Source: CAYMOV01 sp964392085 (GTDB lineage: Bacteria > Oederibacteriota > Muellerivitia > Muellerivitales > Muellerivitaceae). Taken from it: a stretch of DNA of 22,915 nucleotides. The notes beneath the pieces were generated by a model that saw only the letters and a list, made by a program, of their open reading frames with translations, ran no database searches and was not told the DNA's origin. Made by a program: the position numbers and the translations under genes. Positions 6,100 through 14,020 of this stretch are shown in pieces. Location: positions 1 to 22,915 of the forward strand of contig CAYMOV010000037.1 of NCBI GenBank assembly GCA_964392085.1, read 5' to 3'. The first letter of the stretch is position 1. Each line of letters begins with the position of its first letter.

Positions 6100-6870
6100 A
6101 TGATCGAAACCATCCTCGCCCTTTTGATCCAGTTGGCCGCGGCGGCCGCCCTGCTCGGGGTGGCCGTCTGCGTTTCAGCCTGGACACAGTTCCGCGGCGC
6201 CCGAAACGGCGCCCGGTTGGTGCTGGCCACCCTGGCCTCCGCCGCCGTGATGTTCCTCTTCCTCTTCCTCGTGGCTTTTGAGGGGAAGAGCCTGTTCGAG
6301 CACATCCGCCTGGACCAGGTGGATTGGATCGGCCAACAACTCAAATTTTACGAGACGAAGGACCTGAAACCCGACCAGCTTTCGGCGATGAGGGTGATGT
6401 TCGATTCCCTCTATCTCCAGGTGCTTCCGGGCTGGTTGGCCGTTTCCTGCCTGTTCCTCGGGCTATTGGCGGTTTTCCCGGTGGGTTCCCTGATCGCCAA
6501 GCTCTCCCCGAAATTCGCGGCCCCCGAACCTTACCGCGAGTTTGCGATTCCCGAGCCCATGGTCTTCCTGTTCCTGGGCGCCGGCGCCCTGTTGTTGGCG
6601 GCGCCTAGGATGGGTTGGCCCGAGGCCGTCGGAACCTGGTCCGGAAGCTGCCTGGTGTTCTTCGCCTTCCTGTATTTCCTCGAGGGGGTCGCCGTCCTCC
6701 AGTTCTTCTTCTGGAAGTGGAGGCTCCGCCCCTTCACGAAGTTCGCGTTGTACCTCCTGGTGTTCCTCGCCCCCAGCGCGGTTTTGGGCGTGGCGACCCT
6801 GGGACTCTTGAACCTGTGGGTGGATTTCAGGAAGATCAAACTCAAACCCAACGTGGAGAACCCCTCATGA
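6100..6870 (+). CDS. YybS-like (DUF2232-type) multi-pass membrane protein
   Basis: The 256-residue protein has about six to seven hydrophobic segments: residues 2-28, 40-62, about 108-132, 152-170, 178-202 and 214-238. A soluble loop around residues 66-105 is rich in charged residues. The last hydrophobic helix runs into GLLNLWVDFRKIK, which resembles the end of YybS/DUF2232 proteins, and the slot between rpsR and rplI is where that family commonly sits. Overall similarity by eye is weak, so the family call rests partly on position. Its function is unknown in the family. The gene overlaps rplI by four bases (ATGA), suggesting coupled translation. In B. subtilis gdpP lies between yybS and rplI; here there is no room for it. 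Confidence 0.6.
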   Translation: MIETILALLIQLAAAAALLGVAVCVSAWTQFRGARNGARLVLATLASAAVMFLFLFLVAFEGKSLFEHIRLDQVDWIGQQLKFYETKDLKPDQLSAMRVMFDSLYLQVLPGWLAVSCLFLGLLAVFPVGSLIAKLSPKFAAPEPYREFAIPEPMVFLFLGAGALLLAAPRMGWPEAVGTWSGSCLVFFAFLYFLEGVAVLQFFFWKWRLRPFTKFALYLLVFLAPSAVLGVATLGLLNLWVDFRKIKLKPNVENPS

Positions 6871-7310
6871 AAATCCTGCTCCAAAAGGACGTCCGCGGCA
6901 TGGGCCGCAAGGGCGAGGTCGTGGAAGTGAAGGACGGCTACGCCCGCAACTTCGTCATCCCCAACGGGATCGGCGTGGAGGCCACGGGAGGGGCCCTCAA
7001 GCAGTCGCAGAACGAGAAGCAGGCCGAGGACCGCCGCAAGGAACGCGAGCAGGTCGAGATGGAGGCCCTGGCGGCCAAGCTGAAATCCGCCACGGTCTCC
7101 CTCAAGCACAAGGCGGGGGAGGAAGGCCGGCTCTTCGGGTCGGTGACCAGCCATGAGGTGGCCGAAGGACTCCAGGCCCTGGGCTTCCAAGTCGACAAGA
7201 AGAAGGTCTCCCTGGACGAGCCGATCCGCCACGTGGGACGGTACCAGGTCCACCTGAAACTTCACGCCAAGGTGACCGCGGAGATCACCGTGGTGGTGGA
7301 TAAGTTGTGA
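6867..7310 (+). CDS. rplI: 50S ribosomal protein L9
   Basis: This is a full-length L9 of 147 residues. The N-terminal RNA-binding domain shows the L9 signature MKILLQKDVRGMGRKGEVVEVKDGYARNFVIPNG in order; the long connecting helix spans about 42-75 (rich in Glu, Arg, Lys); and the C-terminal domain has GRLFGSVTSHEVAEGL and KKVSLDEPIRHVGRYQVHLKLH. L9 binds 23S rRNA near the L1 stalk and helps maintain reading frame. The start codon overlaps the upstream gene's stop (ATGA). It is the last gene before a 147-bp gap leading to dnaB. Confidence 0.97.
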   Translation: MKILLQKDVRGMGRKGEVVEVKDGYARNFVIPNGIGVEATGGALKQSQNEKQAEDRRKEREQVEMEALAAKLKSATVSLKHKAGEEGRLFGSVTSHEVAEGLQALGFQVDKKKVSLDEPIRHVGRYQVHLKLHAKVTAEITVVVDKL

Positions 7311-7419
7311 CCCGGCGGGGGGCCCCCGGTGGGCTTCCCGTGGGGTAGTCCTTTCCGGGTTCCCGCGCCGCCTTTTTCCCCCTTAGCGGCGGAAACCTTT
7401 TTCCCGTCCGTCCCTTTCC

Positions 7420-7427
7420 GGTAAACT
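7420..7427 (+). promoter_or_regulatory. Candidate -10 element before dnaB
   Basis: GGTAAACT ends 30 bp before the dnaB ATG. It is the same octamer found before the FecR gene (1948-1955). No convincing -35 box. The rest of the 147-bp rplI-dnaB gap is GC-rich with C and G runs and no clear terminator. Confidence 0.35.
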
Positions 7428-7457
7428 GATCCCCGTTCGAACCACGCCGGAGCTCCC

Positions 7458-8819
7458 ATGGAAACCACCAAAACCCCCGCCTCCTCCGCCGACGTACGGA
7501 TCCCCCCCCAGAACCTCGAGGCGGAGCAGTCCGTCCTCGGGGCCATGTTGTTGTCGAGGGACGCGGTCGAATCCGCCATCCAGGTGCTCCGCGAGGAGGA
7601 TTTCTACCGGGAAGTCCACCGGGCGCTTTTCCGCGCCGTCACCGAGATGTACAACCGCGGCGAGCCCGTGGACATGATCACCCTCACCAATGAACTGAAG
7701 CGGGCCGGCGACCTGGAGCGGGTGGGGGGCGTGTCGGGACTGACGGCCCTGGTGGACCGGGTGCCCACCGCCGCCAACGTGGAGTACTACGCCAACATCG
7801 TCCGGGAGAAGTCCGCGGCGCGCCAGCTCATCAACGCGGCCACCCGGGTCGTGACCGAGGCCTACGCCGACACCCGGCCCCTGGCCGAAATGCTCGACGA
7901 CGCCGAGCGCCTGATCCTGGAGGCCACCGAGCTCAAGCGCAACCAGGACTTCGCCAGCATCAAGGAACTCGTGGGGCGGTCCTTCGAGTACGTCAGCGAC
8001 CTGGCCCAGCACCAGCGCCACATCACCGGGGTGCCCACGGGGTTCTACGACCTCGACGAGATGACGAGCGGCTTCCAGCCGTCCAACCTCATCGTCATCG
8101 GCGCCCGACCCAGCGTGGGGAAGACCTCCCTGGCCCTCAACATCGCCCAGCACGTCAGCATGGTGGCGAACTCCAACAAGGAACGCAGCGCCGTGGGGTT
8201 TTTCTCGCTGGAAATGACCGCCGCGGAGTTGGCCCTTCGCCTGCTCTGCTCCACGGCCCGGATCGACATGAAGAAGGCCCGGTCGGGCTACCTGAGCCCC
8301 TCGGACACGGCCCGCCTCAGCCAGGCCTCGGGACAGCTTTACGACACGCCCCTATTCATCGACGACACCTCCTCCCTGACGGTGCTGGAACTGAAGGCCA
8401 AGGCCCGGCGACTCATGCGACAGCGCAACATCGGCATGCTGATCGTGGACTACCTCCAGCTCATCCAGGCGGGCATCTCCACCGAGGGCCGGGTGCAGGA
8501 AGTGGCCTACGTCTCCCGCCAGTTGAAGGCCCTGGCCAAGGACCTGAACATCCCCGTGGTGGTGCTTTCCCAGTTGTCGCGCCCCCAGAAGGGCCAGGAG
8601 GAACGGAAGCCCGTCCTTTCCGACCTGCGGGAATCGGGGGCCATCGAGCAGGACGCCGACGTGGTCATGTTCATCCATCGGGAGCCCAGCCGCGACGACC
8701 CCGAGAAATTCGAGCACGAATTGGTGTTGGCCAAACAACGCAACGGCCCGACGGGCAACATCCCCGTGGTGTTCCTGAGGGAATTCACCACCTTTGAGTC
8801 CAAGGCGGGGCGAAAGTGA
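7458..8819 (+). CDS. dnaB: Replicative DNA helicase DnaB
   Basis: This 453-residue hexameric helicase unwinds DNA 5' to 3' at the replication fork. The N-terminal domain begins with IPPQNLEAEQSVLGAMLL (residues about 14-31). The RecA-like domain has a GVPTGFYDLDEMTSGFQPSNLIVIGARPSVGKTS-type entry with the Walker A around 214-223, FFSLEM, Walker B in LIVDYLQLI, VVLSQLSR, DLRESGAIEQDADVV, and the KQRNGPTG arginine-finger loop near the end. There is no intein and the length is normal. AGCTCCC before the ATG is not a good ribosome-binding site, but GGAG lies 8-11 bp upstream. The stop overlaps the alr start as GTGA. Its nearness to ssb and rplI is a widely shared order. Confidence 0.97.
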   Translation: METTKTPASSADVRIPPQNLEAEQSVLGAMLLSRDAVESAIQVLREEDFYREVHRALFRAVTEMYNRGEPVDMITLTNELKRAGDLERVGGVSGLTALVDRVPTAANVEYYANIVREKSAARQLINAATRVVTEAYADTRPLAEMLDDAERLILEATELKRNQDFASIKELVGRSFEYVSDLAQHQRHITGVPTGFYDLDEMTSGFQPSNLIVIGARPSVGKTSLALNIAQHVSMVANSNKERSAVGFFSLEMTAAELALRLLCSTARIDMKKARSGYLSPSDTARLSQASGQLYDTPLFIDDTSSLTVLELKAKARRLMRQRNIGMLIVDYLQLIQAGISTEGRVQEVAYVSRQLKALAKDLNIPVVVLSQLSRPQKGQEERKPVLSDLRESGAIEQDADVVMFIHREPSRDDPEKFEHELVLAKQRNGPTGNIPVVFLREFTTFESKAGRK

Positions 8820-9949
8820 CGGGGCCCCACCGCCCGGCCTGGGCGGAAATCTCCCGCGGCGCCCTGAAGCGCAACCTGCGCCGCCTGGTGAACCGGGCCC
8901 GTCCAGCCCAAATCCTGCCGGTCATCAAGGCCAACGCCTACGGCCACGGCCTCGCCGCGGTGGGCCGCCTCCTCCAGGCGGAGGGCGTTTTCTCGGTGGC
9001 GGTGGCCTTGGTCCGGGAAGGGGTGGCGCTCCGGTTCGAGGGATTCCGGGGCCGGATCCTCCTGATCGAGCCCCTCCTGCCTCGGGATGTTCCGGAAGCC
9101 ATGAAACACCGACTGACCCCCCAGGTCAGTTCCCTCGAGGAAGCCCGTCGCCTCAACACCACGGCCCGCCGGGCTGGTTTGACCCGGTTCAAGGTCCAGG
9201 TTGAAGTGGACACCGGGATGGGCCGCGTCGGTTTCCGGCCCGAGGACCTGCTTCGGGATTACCCCCGGCTGGTACGTCTCCCGAACCTGGGCGTGGAGGC
9301 GTTCTATACGCACCTCGCCACCGCCGACTGGTCCGACGGAGCCTACGCGAAAAAGCAGATCGCCCTCTTCCATGCCTTGCGGGACAAGCTGGCCCCCCAC
9401 TCCCCCGCGGACCTTCCGGCGCCCCTTTGGCACCTGGCCAACAGCGCGGCCCTCCTCGGCAAGATCCCCGGGACCCAGGGCGATTGGATGCGGCCCGGCC
9501 TGGCCCTCTACGGCGTGGCCCCCAACCCGAGGCTGGGCCATGCCCTCGGGCTGGAGCCCGTCATGACCCTCAAGGCCTCGATCCTCCAGGTAAAGAGAAT
9601 CGCCAAGGGCGATTCGGTGGGATACAACCGCACCTTCATCGCGAAACGGCCCATGAAAATCGCGGTGCTCTCCGCCGGTTACGCCGACGGGGTGCACCGG
9701 AGCCTGTCGAACAAAGGGTCCTGCCTGGTGAGGGGCCGCAAGGTTCCCCTGGTGGGGACCATCTGCATGGATATGTGCATGGCCGACGTCACCCGGGTGC
9801 CGAACGTCAAGGCCGGGGACGTCGCGGTTCTTTTCGGAAAATCCGGCCGCGCCTCCCTTCCCGTCGAGGAACAGGCCCTGGCCGCGGGAACCATCCCCTA
9901 CGAGCTGTTGTGCGCAGTCGGCGAGCGGGTGGAGCGGGTCTATGTCTGA
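8816..9949 (+). CDS. alr: Alanine racemase
   Basis: This 377-residue PLP enzyme interconverts L- and D-alanine for peptidoglycan. The PLP lysine lies in LPVIKANAYGHG (Lys38). Further family marks are VEVDTGMGRVGF, FYTHLATAD, HLANSAALL, MRPGLALYG, the second catalytic tyrosine in SVGYNRTF (Tyr270), VLSAGYADG, GTICMDMCMADV and TIPYELLCAV. The GTG start overlaps the dnaB stop by four bases (GTGA), and an AAGGCGGGG stretch lies just upstream, so translation is probably coupled. The 3' end overlaps mlaE by eight bases. Linking cell-wall alr with dnaB and an Mla transporter is an operon convenience and implies no functional complex. Confidence 0.95.
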   Translation: MTGPHRPAWAEISRGALKRNLRRLVNRARPAQILPVIKANAYGHGLAAVGRLLQAEGVFSVAVALVREGVALRFEGFRGRILLIEPLLPRDVPEAMKHRLTPQVSSLEEARRLNTTARRAGLTRFKVQVEVDTGMGRVGFRPEDLLRDYPRLVRLPNLGVEAFYTHLATADWSDGAYAKKQIALFHALRDKLAPHSPADLPAPLWHLANSAALLGKIPGTQGDWMRPGLALYGVAPNPRLGHALGLEPVMTLKASILQVKRIAKGDSVGYNRTFIAKRPMKIAVLSAGYADGVHRSLSNKGSCLVRGRKVPLVGTICMDMCMADVTRVPNVKAGDVAVLFGKSGRASLPVEEQALAAGTIPYELLCAVGERVERVYV

Positions 9950-10772
9950 GAACGCGAACCTGGCCCAAACCCAGATCAAGAAGCTGAACGGCTTCCTGAC
10001 GAACCTGGGCCATTCCACGAACCGATTCCTCATCGAGGCCGGGGAACTGGTATTCCTCACCCTGGCCATCCACCGATGGATGTTCCGAAAGCCCTACGAC
10101 GGCAAACTCATCCTCCGGCAGATGGCCCGCATCGGTGTGGACACCATCCCGGTGGCCATGACCACCGCCCTCTTCACCGGAATGGTCATGGCGCTCCAGA
10201 CCGGCTACACCCTCGAGACCAAGATGAAGGGGGTGTCGCAGTTCGTGGGGTCCGTGGTGTCATTGTCCATGGTGAGGGAACTAGGCCCGGTATTGACAGC
10301 CCTGATCGTCTCGGGACGGGTGGGGTCCGCGGTGGCCGCCGAGATCGGCTCCATGAAGGTCACCGAGCAGGTGGACGCCCTCGAGACCCTGGCGGCGAAC
10401 CCCATCAAGTACCTGGCGGTCCCCCGGTTCCTGGCCTTCACCCTCATGATGCCGATCCTAACCATCTTCGCGGACCTGACGGGCTGGCTTGGGGGCCTAT
10501 TCGTGGCCATGGCCCGGCTTTCATCCACCTCCACGACCTACATCGACGCCACGCTAAACACCGTGCGGACCTCGGACATCATGGGGGGGCTCCTCAAGGC
10601 GCTCTTCTTCGGGGCCGCCATCGCGGTGGTGGCCTGCCGCGAGGGCTTCGCCACCGAGGGCGGGGCCGAGGGCGTGGGAAGGGCCACCACCAAGGCGGTG
10701 GTGGTCTCGTTCATGGTGATCCTGGTGTCGGACTACTTCCTCACGGCGCTTCTCACCATGATCAAGTGGTGA
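9942..10772 (+). CDS. mlaE: MlaE-type ABC transporter permease (lipid transport)
   Basis: This 276-residue permease belongs to the MlaE/YrbE family, the inner-membrane channel of MCE lipid transporters that move phospholipids between inner and outer membranes. The family core is clear: IGVDTIPVAMTTALFTGMVMALQTGYTL, VRELGPVLTALIVSGRVGSAVAAEIGSMKVTEQVDALETL in the middle (residues about 107-150), NPIKYLAVPRFLAF, and the C-terminal ACREGFATEGGAEGVGRATTKAVV. About five hydrophobic segments follow an amphipathic N-terminus. The ATG at 9942 lies inside the end of alr (eight-base overlap). Its ATPase partner mlaF is 268 bp away, separated by repeat element R4; the MCE protein follows that. Confidence 0.94.
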   Translation: MSENANLAQTQIKKLNGFLTNLGHSTNRFLIEAGELVFLTLAIHRWMFRKPYDGKLILRQMARIGVDTIPVAMTTALFTGMVMALQTGYTLETKMKGVSQFVGSVVSLSMVRELGPVLTALIVSGRVGSAVAAEIGSMKVTEQVDALETLAANPIKYLAVPRFLAFTLMMPILTIFADLTGWLGGLFVAMARLSSTSTTYIDATLNTVRTSDIMGGLLKALFFGAAIAVVACREGFATEGGAEGVGRATTKAVVVSFMVILVSDYFLTALLTMIKW

Positions 10773-10790
10773 GGCGAGGCAAGGCTACAT

Positions 10791-11018
10791 TTTTCACCAC
10801 CAAGAACACCAAGGTCACCAAGAAAGACCATTTGAGATTCAAGCATTGGGATGGCTAACGACTAAAACGACTTTTCAAGTTCACCAAGGCGGGGGACACG
10901 GTTTAAACCGGGTTGTGAGTTGCGCAAAGCGACTTGGTGCCCTTGGAAGTTTGATTTTTGAGGTTAAGGTGTTTCGGATTTTAAAACTTGGTGTTCTTGG
11001 TGAACTTGGTGGTGAAAA
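10791..11018. repeat. CACCAAG-unit inverted repeat between mlaE and mlaF (R4)
   Basis: The left arm 10791-10822 has three CACCAAG heptamers spaced by two bases after TTTTCAC; the right arm 10987-11018 is its complement at 28 of 32 positions. All differences fall in the two-base spacers. Internal partial arms lie near 10876-10890 and 10931-10949. A perfect 12-bp palindrome, CGGTTTAAACCG, sits at 10899-10910, exactly the element midpoint. The element begins 18 bp after the mlaE stop and ends 22 bp before the mlaF ATG. Peptide-like reading frames through it are repeat artefacts. Confidence 0.9.
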
Positions 11019-11040
11019 GGTGCTGTGTGAAGGCATTTAA

Positions 11041-11799
11041 ATGGAAGCTGTAATCGAACTCAAGCGGGTGTCCAAGGCGTTCGGGGACCGCAAGGTCCTC
11101 GAGGGCCTTGACCTGTCGATCCGGCGCGGGGAAACCTACGTCATCATCGGCCGTTCGGGCATGGGCAAGAGCACGGTCCTCAAGCAGATGGCGGGCCTGG
11201 CCACTCCCGACGCGGGCGAGGTCAGGGTCTTCGGCCGGTCGGTCCAGGCCCTGGGCGAGGAGGACCTCAACGACCTACGAAAGAAGATGGGGTTCGTGTT
11301 CCAATACGCGGCCTTGTTCGACTCCCTCGACGTCTACGGGAACATCGCCTTCCGGCTCCTGCGGGACTTCCGGATGCCCGAGTCCCAGGCCCGGAAGATC
11401 GTCGCGGAGAAGCTCAAATTGGTGGGCCTGGACCCGGACACCGCCGACCGGATGCCGTCGGAGCTGTCCGGGGGCATGCGCAAGCGGGTGGGCTTGGCCC
11501 GGGCCATCGCGGTGGATCCCGAGCTGATCCTGTACGACGAGCCTACCTCGGGGTTGGACCCCATCACGAGCCAGGCCATCAATTTGCTCATCCTGGACAT
11601 GCAGAAGAAGCTCAAGGTCACCAGCGTGGTGGTCACCCACGACATGGCGAGCGCCTACCAAGTGGCCAACCGGATTGGGATGCTTTATGATGGAAAAATC
11701 ATCGGAGAGGGAAGCCCCCAGGATGTCAAGGCCACGACCAACCCGTACCTGAGGCAGTTCATTACGGGAAGCGTGGACGGACCGATGTCGGTTCGGTAA
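11041..11799 (+). CDS. mlaF: MlaF-type ABC transporter ATPase
   Basis: This 252-residue cytosolic ATPase powers MlaE. It has Walker A GRSGMGKST (residues 37-45), a Q-loop in FQYAALFDSL that is characteristic of the MlaF/Mkl subgroup, the signature LSGGMRKRVGLARAI near 142-156, Walker B with catalytic Glu in LILYDEPTSGLDP, and the switch histidine in VVVTHD. The VYGNIAFRL and PYLRQFITGSVDGPM ends also fit MlaF. GAAGG lies 7 bp before the ATG, immediately after the right arm of repeat R4, so the gene keeps its own ribosome-binding site despite the insertion. mlaD starts 19 bp downstream. Confidence 0.95.
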   Translation: MEAVIELKRVSKAFGDRKVLEGLDLSIRRGETYVIIGRSGMGKSTVLKQMAGLATPDAGEVRVFGRSVQALGEEDLNDLRKKMGFVFQYAALFDSLDVYGNIAFRLLRDFRMPESQARKIVAEKLKLVGLDPDTADRMPSELSGGMRKRVGLARAIAVDPELILYDEPTSGLDPITSQAINLLILDMQKKLKVTSVVVTHDMASAYQVANRIGMLYDGKIIGEGSPQDVKATTNPYLRQFITGSVDGPMSVR

Positions 11800-11818
11800 T
11801 CCTTTTCGGAGCGATCGC

Positions 11819-12676
11819 GTGCGTTGGACTTCTGAACTGAAGGTCGGCTTGGCCACCTCGGCCGCCCTTTTGGTGCTCATGGTGGCCCTCCTCTTCGTGG
11901 CCGACGTCCGGTGGCCGGGGTCGGGCCATGTCGTCACGGCCACCTTCGGCTACCTGGGCGACCTGCGCGAGAACGCCCCGGTGAAGTACGCCGGCGGCAT
12001 CGAGATCGGCAAGGCCATCCACATCCGGCCCCTGGGCGAGAAGGCCGCCGTGGACCTGCTCATCACCCAGAAAGGCTTCCACCTCCGCAAGGACTCCTAT
12101 GTGGTCATCTACAGCGCGGGGATGCTGGGCGAGAAGTACGTCAACGTGGCCGCCGACCTGGGCCAGGGCGATGAACTGAAGGACGGCGAGGTGATCGAGG
12201 GGCAGGACCCGGCGAACCTCGACGAGACCTTCATCCAGTTCGGCCGCCTGATGGACACCTTCGACAGCGTCCTGGGCGATAAGCGCGCGCGGGAAAGCAT
12301 CTACAAGTCGTTCAACAACGTGGCCGCCGCCACCAACGACATGGCGGCCCTTACCCGGGACGCCCGTGCCAAGGTGAACCGCATCCTCGACGACCTGGCC
12401 AAGAGCGGCCAAAGCGTGAACTCGGTGACCCGCAGTGTGGACTCCCTGGCCAAGAACGTGGACGAGATGACCAAGACCCTCGACAAGAAGGACCTTAACG
12501 AGGCCATCAAGAACCTCAACGGCACCCTCAAGAGCCTGGATGAGCTCGCCAAGAACGTGAACGCGGGCAAGGGCGCCGCCGGTGTGCTGTTGAAGGACGA
12601 GCAGGTGGCTACGGACCTGAAGGATATGATCACCGACCTGCGTCGCCACCCTTGGAAGCTCCTCTGGAAGAAATAA
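11819..12676 (+). CDS. mlaD: MlaD-like MCE-domain lipid transport protein
   Basis: The 285-residue protein has an N-terminal membrane anchor (residues about 8-29, KVGLATSAALLVLMVALLFV) and a periplasmic MCE domain at about 38-115, with VTATFGYLGDLRENAPVKYAGGIEIGKAIHI and YSAGMLGEKYVNV. A long helical, coiled-coil-prone region follows (residues about 140-265, SVTRSVDSLAKNVDEMTKTL type) and a basic end HPWKLLWKK. MCE proteins form hexameric rings that carry lipids through a central hydrophobic channel; the helical part may extend a tunnel across the periplasm. The start is a GTG at 11819 with CGGAG upstream. It lies directly after mlaF. No mlaC (periplasmic carrier) or mlaB follows in this window. 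Confidence 0.92.
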   Translation: MRWTSELKVGLATSAALLVLMVALLFVADVRWPGSGHVVTATFGYLGDLRENAPVKYAGGIEIGKAIHIRPLGEKAAVDLLITQKGFHLRKDSYVVIYSAGMLGEKYVNVAADLGQGDELKDGEVIEGQDPANLDETFIQFGRLMDTFDSVLGDKRARESIYKSFNNVAAATNDMAALTRDARAKVNRILDDLAKSGQSVNSVTRSVDSLAKNVDEMTKTLDKKDLNEAIKNLNGTLKSLDELAKNVNAGKGAAGVLLKDEQVATDLKDMITDLRRHPWKLLWKK

Positions 12677-12730
12677 TGACGCTGTTTGCCGGTGGGAAAG
12701 GCGTCAGCATTCCCTTCCATCGATAGGACC

Positions 12731-12739
12731 TGTTATCGT
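12731..12739 (+). promoter_or_regulatory. Candidate extended -10 (TGTTATCGT) upstream of the GGDEF gene
   Basis: TG-T-TATCGT follows the pattern TGTTATnnT also found before yacL and cysE. It lies 156 bp before the diguanylate cyclase start. No -35 box was recognised. Confidence 0.3.
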
Positions 12740-12835
12740 TGTAAATAGGGTTTCAATTTTGTCTGACCAAACCGAAGAACCGGACGTCCCTCCCGCATAA
12801 ATAACGTTAATTAAGTGTGAAATGGCCCAGGGGGG

Positions 12836-12849
12836 GATGCGTACGCATC
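12836..12849. promoter_or_regulatory. 14-bp perfect palindrome, possible operator
   Basis: GATGCGTACGCATC is a perfect palindrome 46 bp before the GGDEF gene's start codon. TATGGT at 12860-12865 could be a -10 box, which would put the palindrome across the -35 region. The regulator is unknown. Confidence 0.4.
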
Positions 12850-12895
12850 TTGCATAAGGTATGGTTCGAAGCAACGAAAAACCGGAAAAGATCCC

Positions 12896-14005
12896 TTGAA
12901 AGCTCCCACCCTTCCCCCGGACGAGTCCGAACGCCTGAAGGCGCTCCGCGACATGAACCTGCTCGACACCCCTCCCGACGAGAGGTTTGACCGCATCACC
13001 CGGGTGGCCCAACGCATCTTCCGGGTCCCCATCTCGCTGGTGTCCCTGGTGGACGCGAACCGGCAATGGTTCAAATCCCGGCAGGGGATCCAGGCGGCCC
13101 AGACCGACCGGGACATCTCGTTCTGTGGACACGCCATCCTGGATGGGAAGGTGTTCCATATACCCGACGCCCTCCAGGACGACCGGTTCCACGACAACCC
13201 GCTGGTGACCCAGGAACCCCACATCCGCATGTACGCGGGCTACCCCCTCCGCACCCCCGAGGGCCGGGTCCTGGGTTCCTTCTGCATCATGGACCGGCAA
13301 CCCAGGTGGTTGAACGAGGATGAATTGGCCAACCTGATCGACTTGGGCATCTGGGTGGAGCACGAGATGAACGCCCTCCGGCTTGAGGATAAGGTGTTGG
13401 AACTCCACGCCCAACGGGAGGAACTGAGGGACTACCAAGGCCGCGTGATGCAGGCGAACCGGGTCCTCAAGAAGCTGGCTTCGCTGGATGCCCTGACGGG
13501 GGTCCCCAACCGGTTGTTCTTCGACGAGCGTCTGGGGCAAGAATTCACGAAGGCCAAGCGGGCGACCGAGGAAGTGGCCCTCCTTCTGGTCGATATCGAC
13601 CGGTTCAAGCAATACAACGACGCCTACGGCCACCAGGCCGGGGACGAGTGCCTGAAGCGGGTGGCCCGGATCATCCAGGCCACCCTGAGGAAACCCGATG
13701 ATTTCGTCGCCCGTTACGGCGGGGAGGAATTCGTGGTGCTCCTGCCGGCCACCTCGCTGGCCAACGCCATCGCGGTGGCCGGGCGCATCCAAGGTCGGTT
13801 CTTCACGGACCCGATCCCCCACAAGGGTTCCCCGGCCAACGGCCACTTGACCGTCAGCATGGGGCTCGTCAGCCTCCGACCGGGGGAAAAATTGACCCAG
13901 GCCGAGTTCGTGGAACGGTCGGATAAGGCCCTTTATTATTCCAAGGAGGCCGGCCGCAACCTCGTCACCGCCTGGCCGCCCCCCACCCACGGCGGGATGT
14001 TCTAG
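12896..14005 (+). CDS. GAF-GGDEF diguanylate cyclase
   Basis: The 369-residue protein is predicted to make cyclic di-GMP. Residues about 10-160 form a GAF sensor domain of the widespread ERLKALRDMNLLDTPPDERFD type, with an ISLVSLVDANRQWFKSRQG stretch and DISFCGHAI, which may bind a small ligand. A helical linker (about 160-192) leads to the GGDEF domain: SLDALTGVPNRLFF, LLLVDIDRFKQYNDAYGHQAGD, and the active-site GGEEF at 275-279. The inhibitory RxxD position (266-269) reads KPDD, so classical product inhibition may be altered. There is no transmembrane helix, so it is cytosolic. The start is a TTG at 12896, chosen because the family N-terminus starts at once; the RBS is weak. It lies between mlaD and radA with spacers of 219 and 182 bp, so it is probably its own unit. 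Confidence 0.92.
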   Translation: MKAPTLPPDESERLKALRDMNLLDTPPDERFDRITRVAQRIFRVPISLVSLVDANRQWFKSRQGIQAAQTDRDISFCGHAILDGKVFHIPDALQDDRFHDNPLVTQEPHIRMYAGYPLRTPEGRVLGSFCIMDRQPRWLNEDELANLIDLGIWVEHEMNALRLEDKVLELHAQREELRDYQGRVMQANRVLKKLASLDALTGVPNRLFFDERLGQEFTKAKRATEEVALLLVDIDRFKQYNDAYGHQAGDECLKRVARIIQATLRKPDDFVARYGGEEFVVLLPATSLANAIAVAGRIQGRFFTDPIPHKGSPANGHLTVSMGLVSLRPGEKLTQAEFVERSDKALYYSKEAGRNLVTAWPPPTHGGMF

Positions 14006-14020
14006 CCCGATACAAAACCC

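Noticed and set aside
8507..10069. A 520-codon open frame on the - strand opposite dnaB, alr and mlaE
   Set aside because: It is antisense to three unmistakable genes. Long antisense frames are expected in GC-rich DNA with G/C third positions, and the translation is His/Gly/Arg-rich without any motif.
10846..11040. A 64-codon + strand frame between mlaE and mlaF
   Set aside because: It is translated from repeat R4; its Thr/Lys-rich words come from the CACCAAG units. Similar peptide artefacts arise at 2921-3100 on the - strand.
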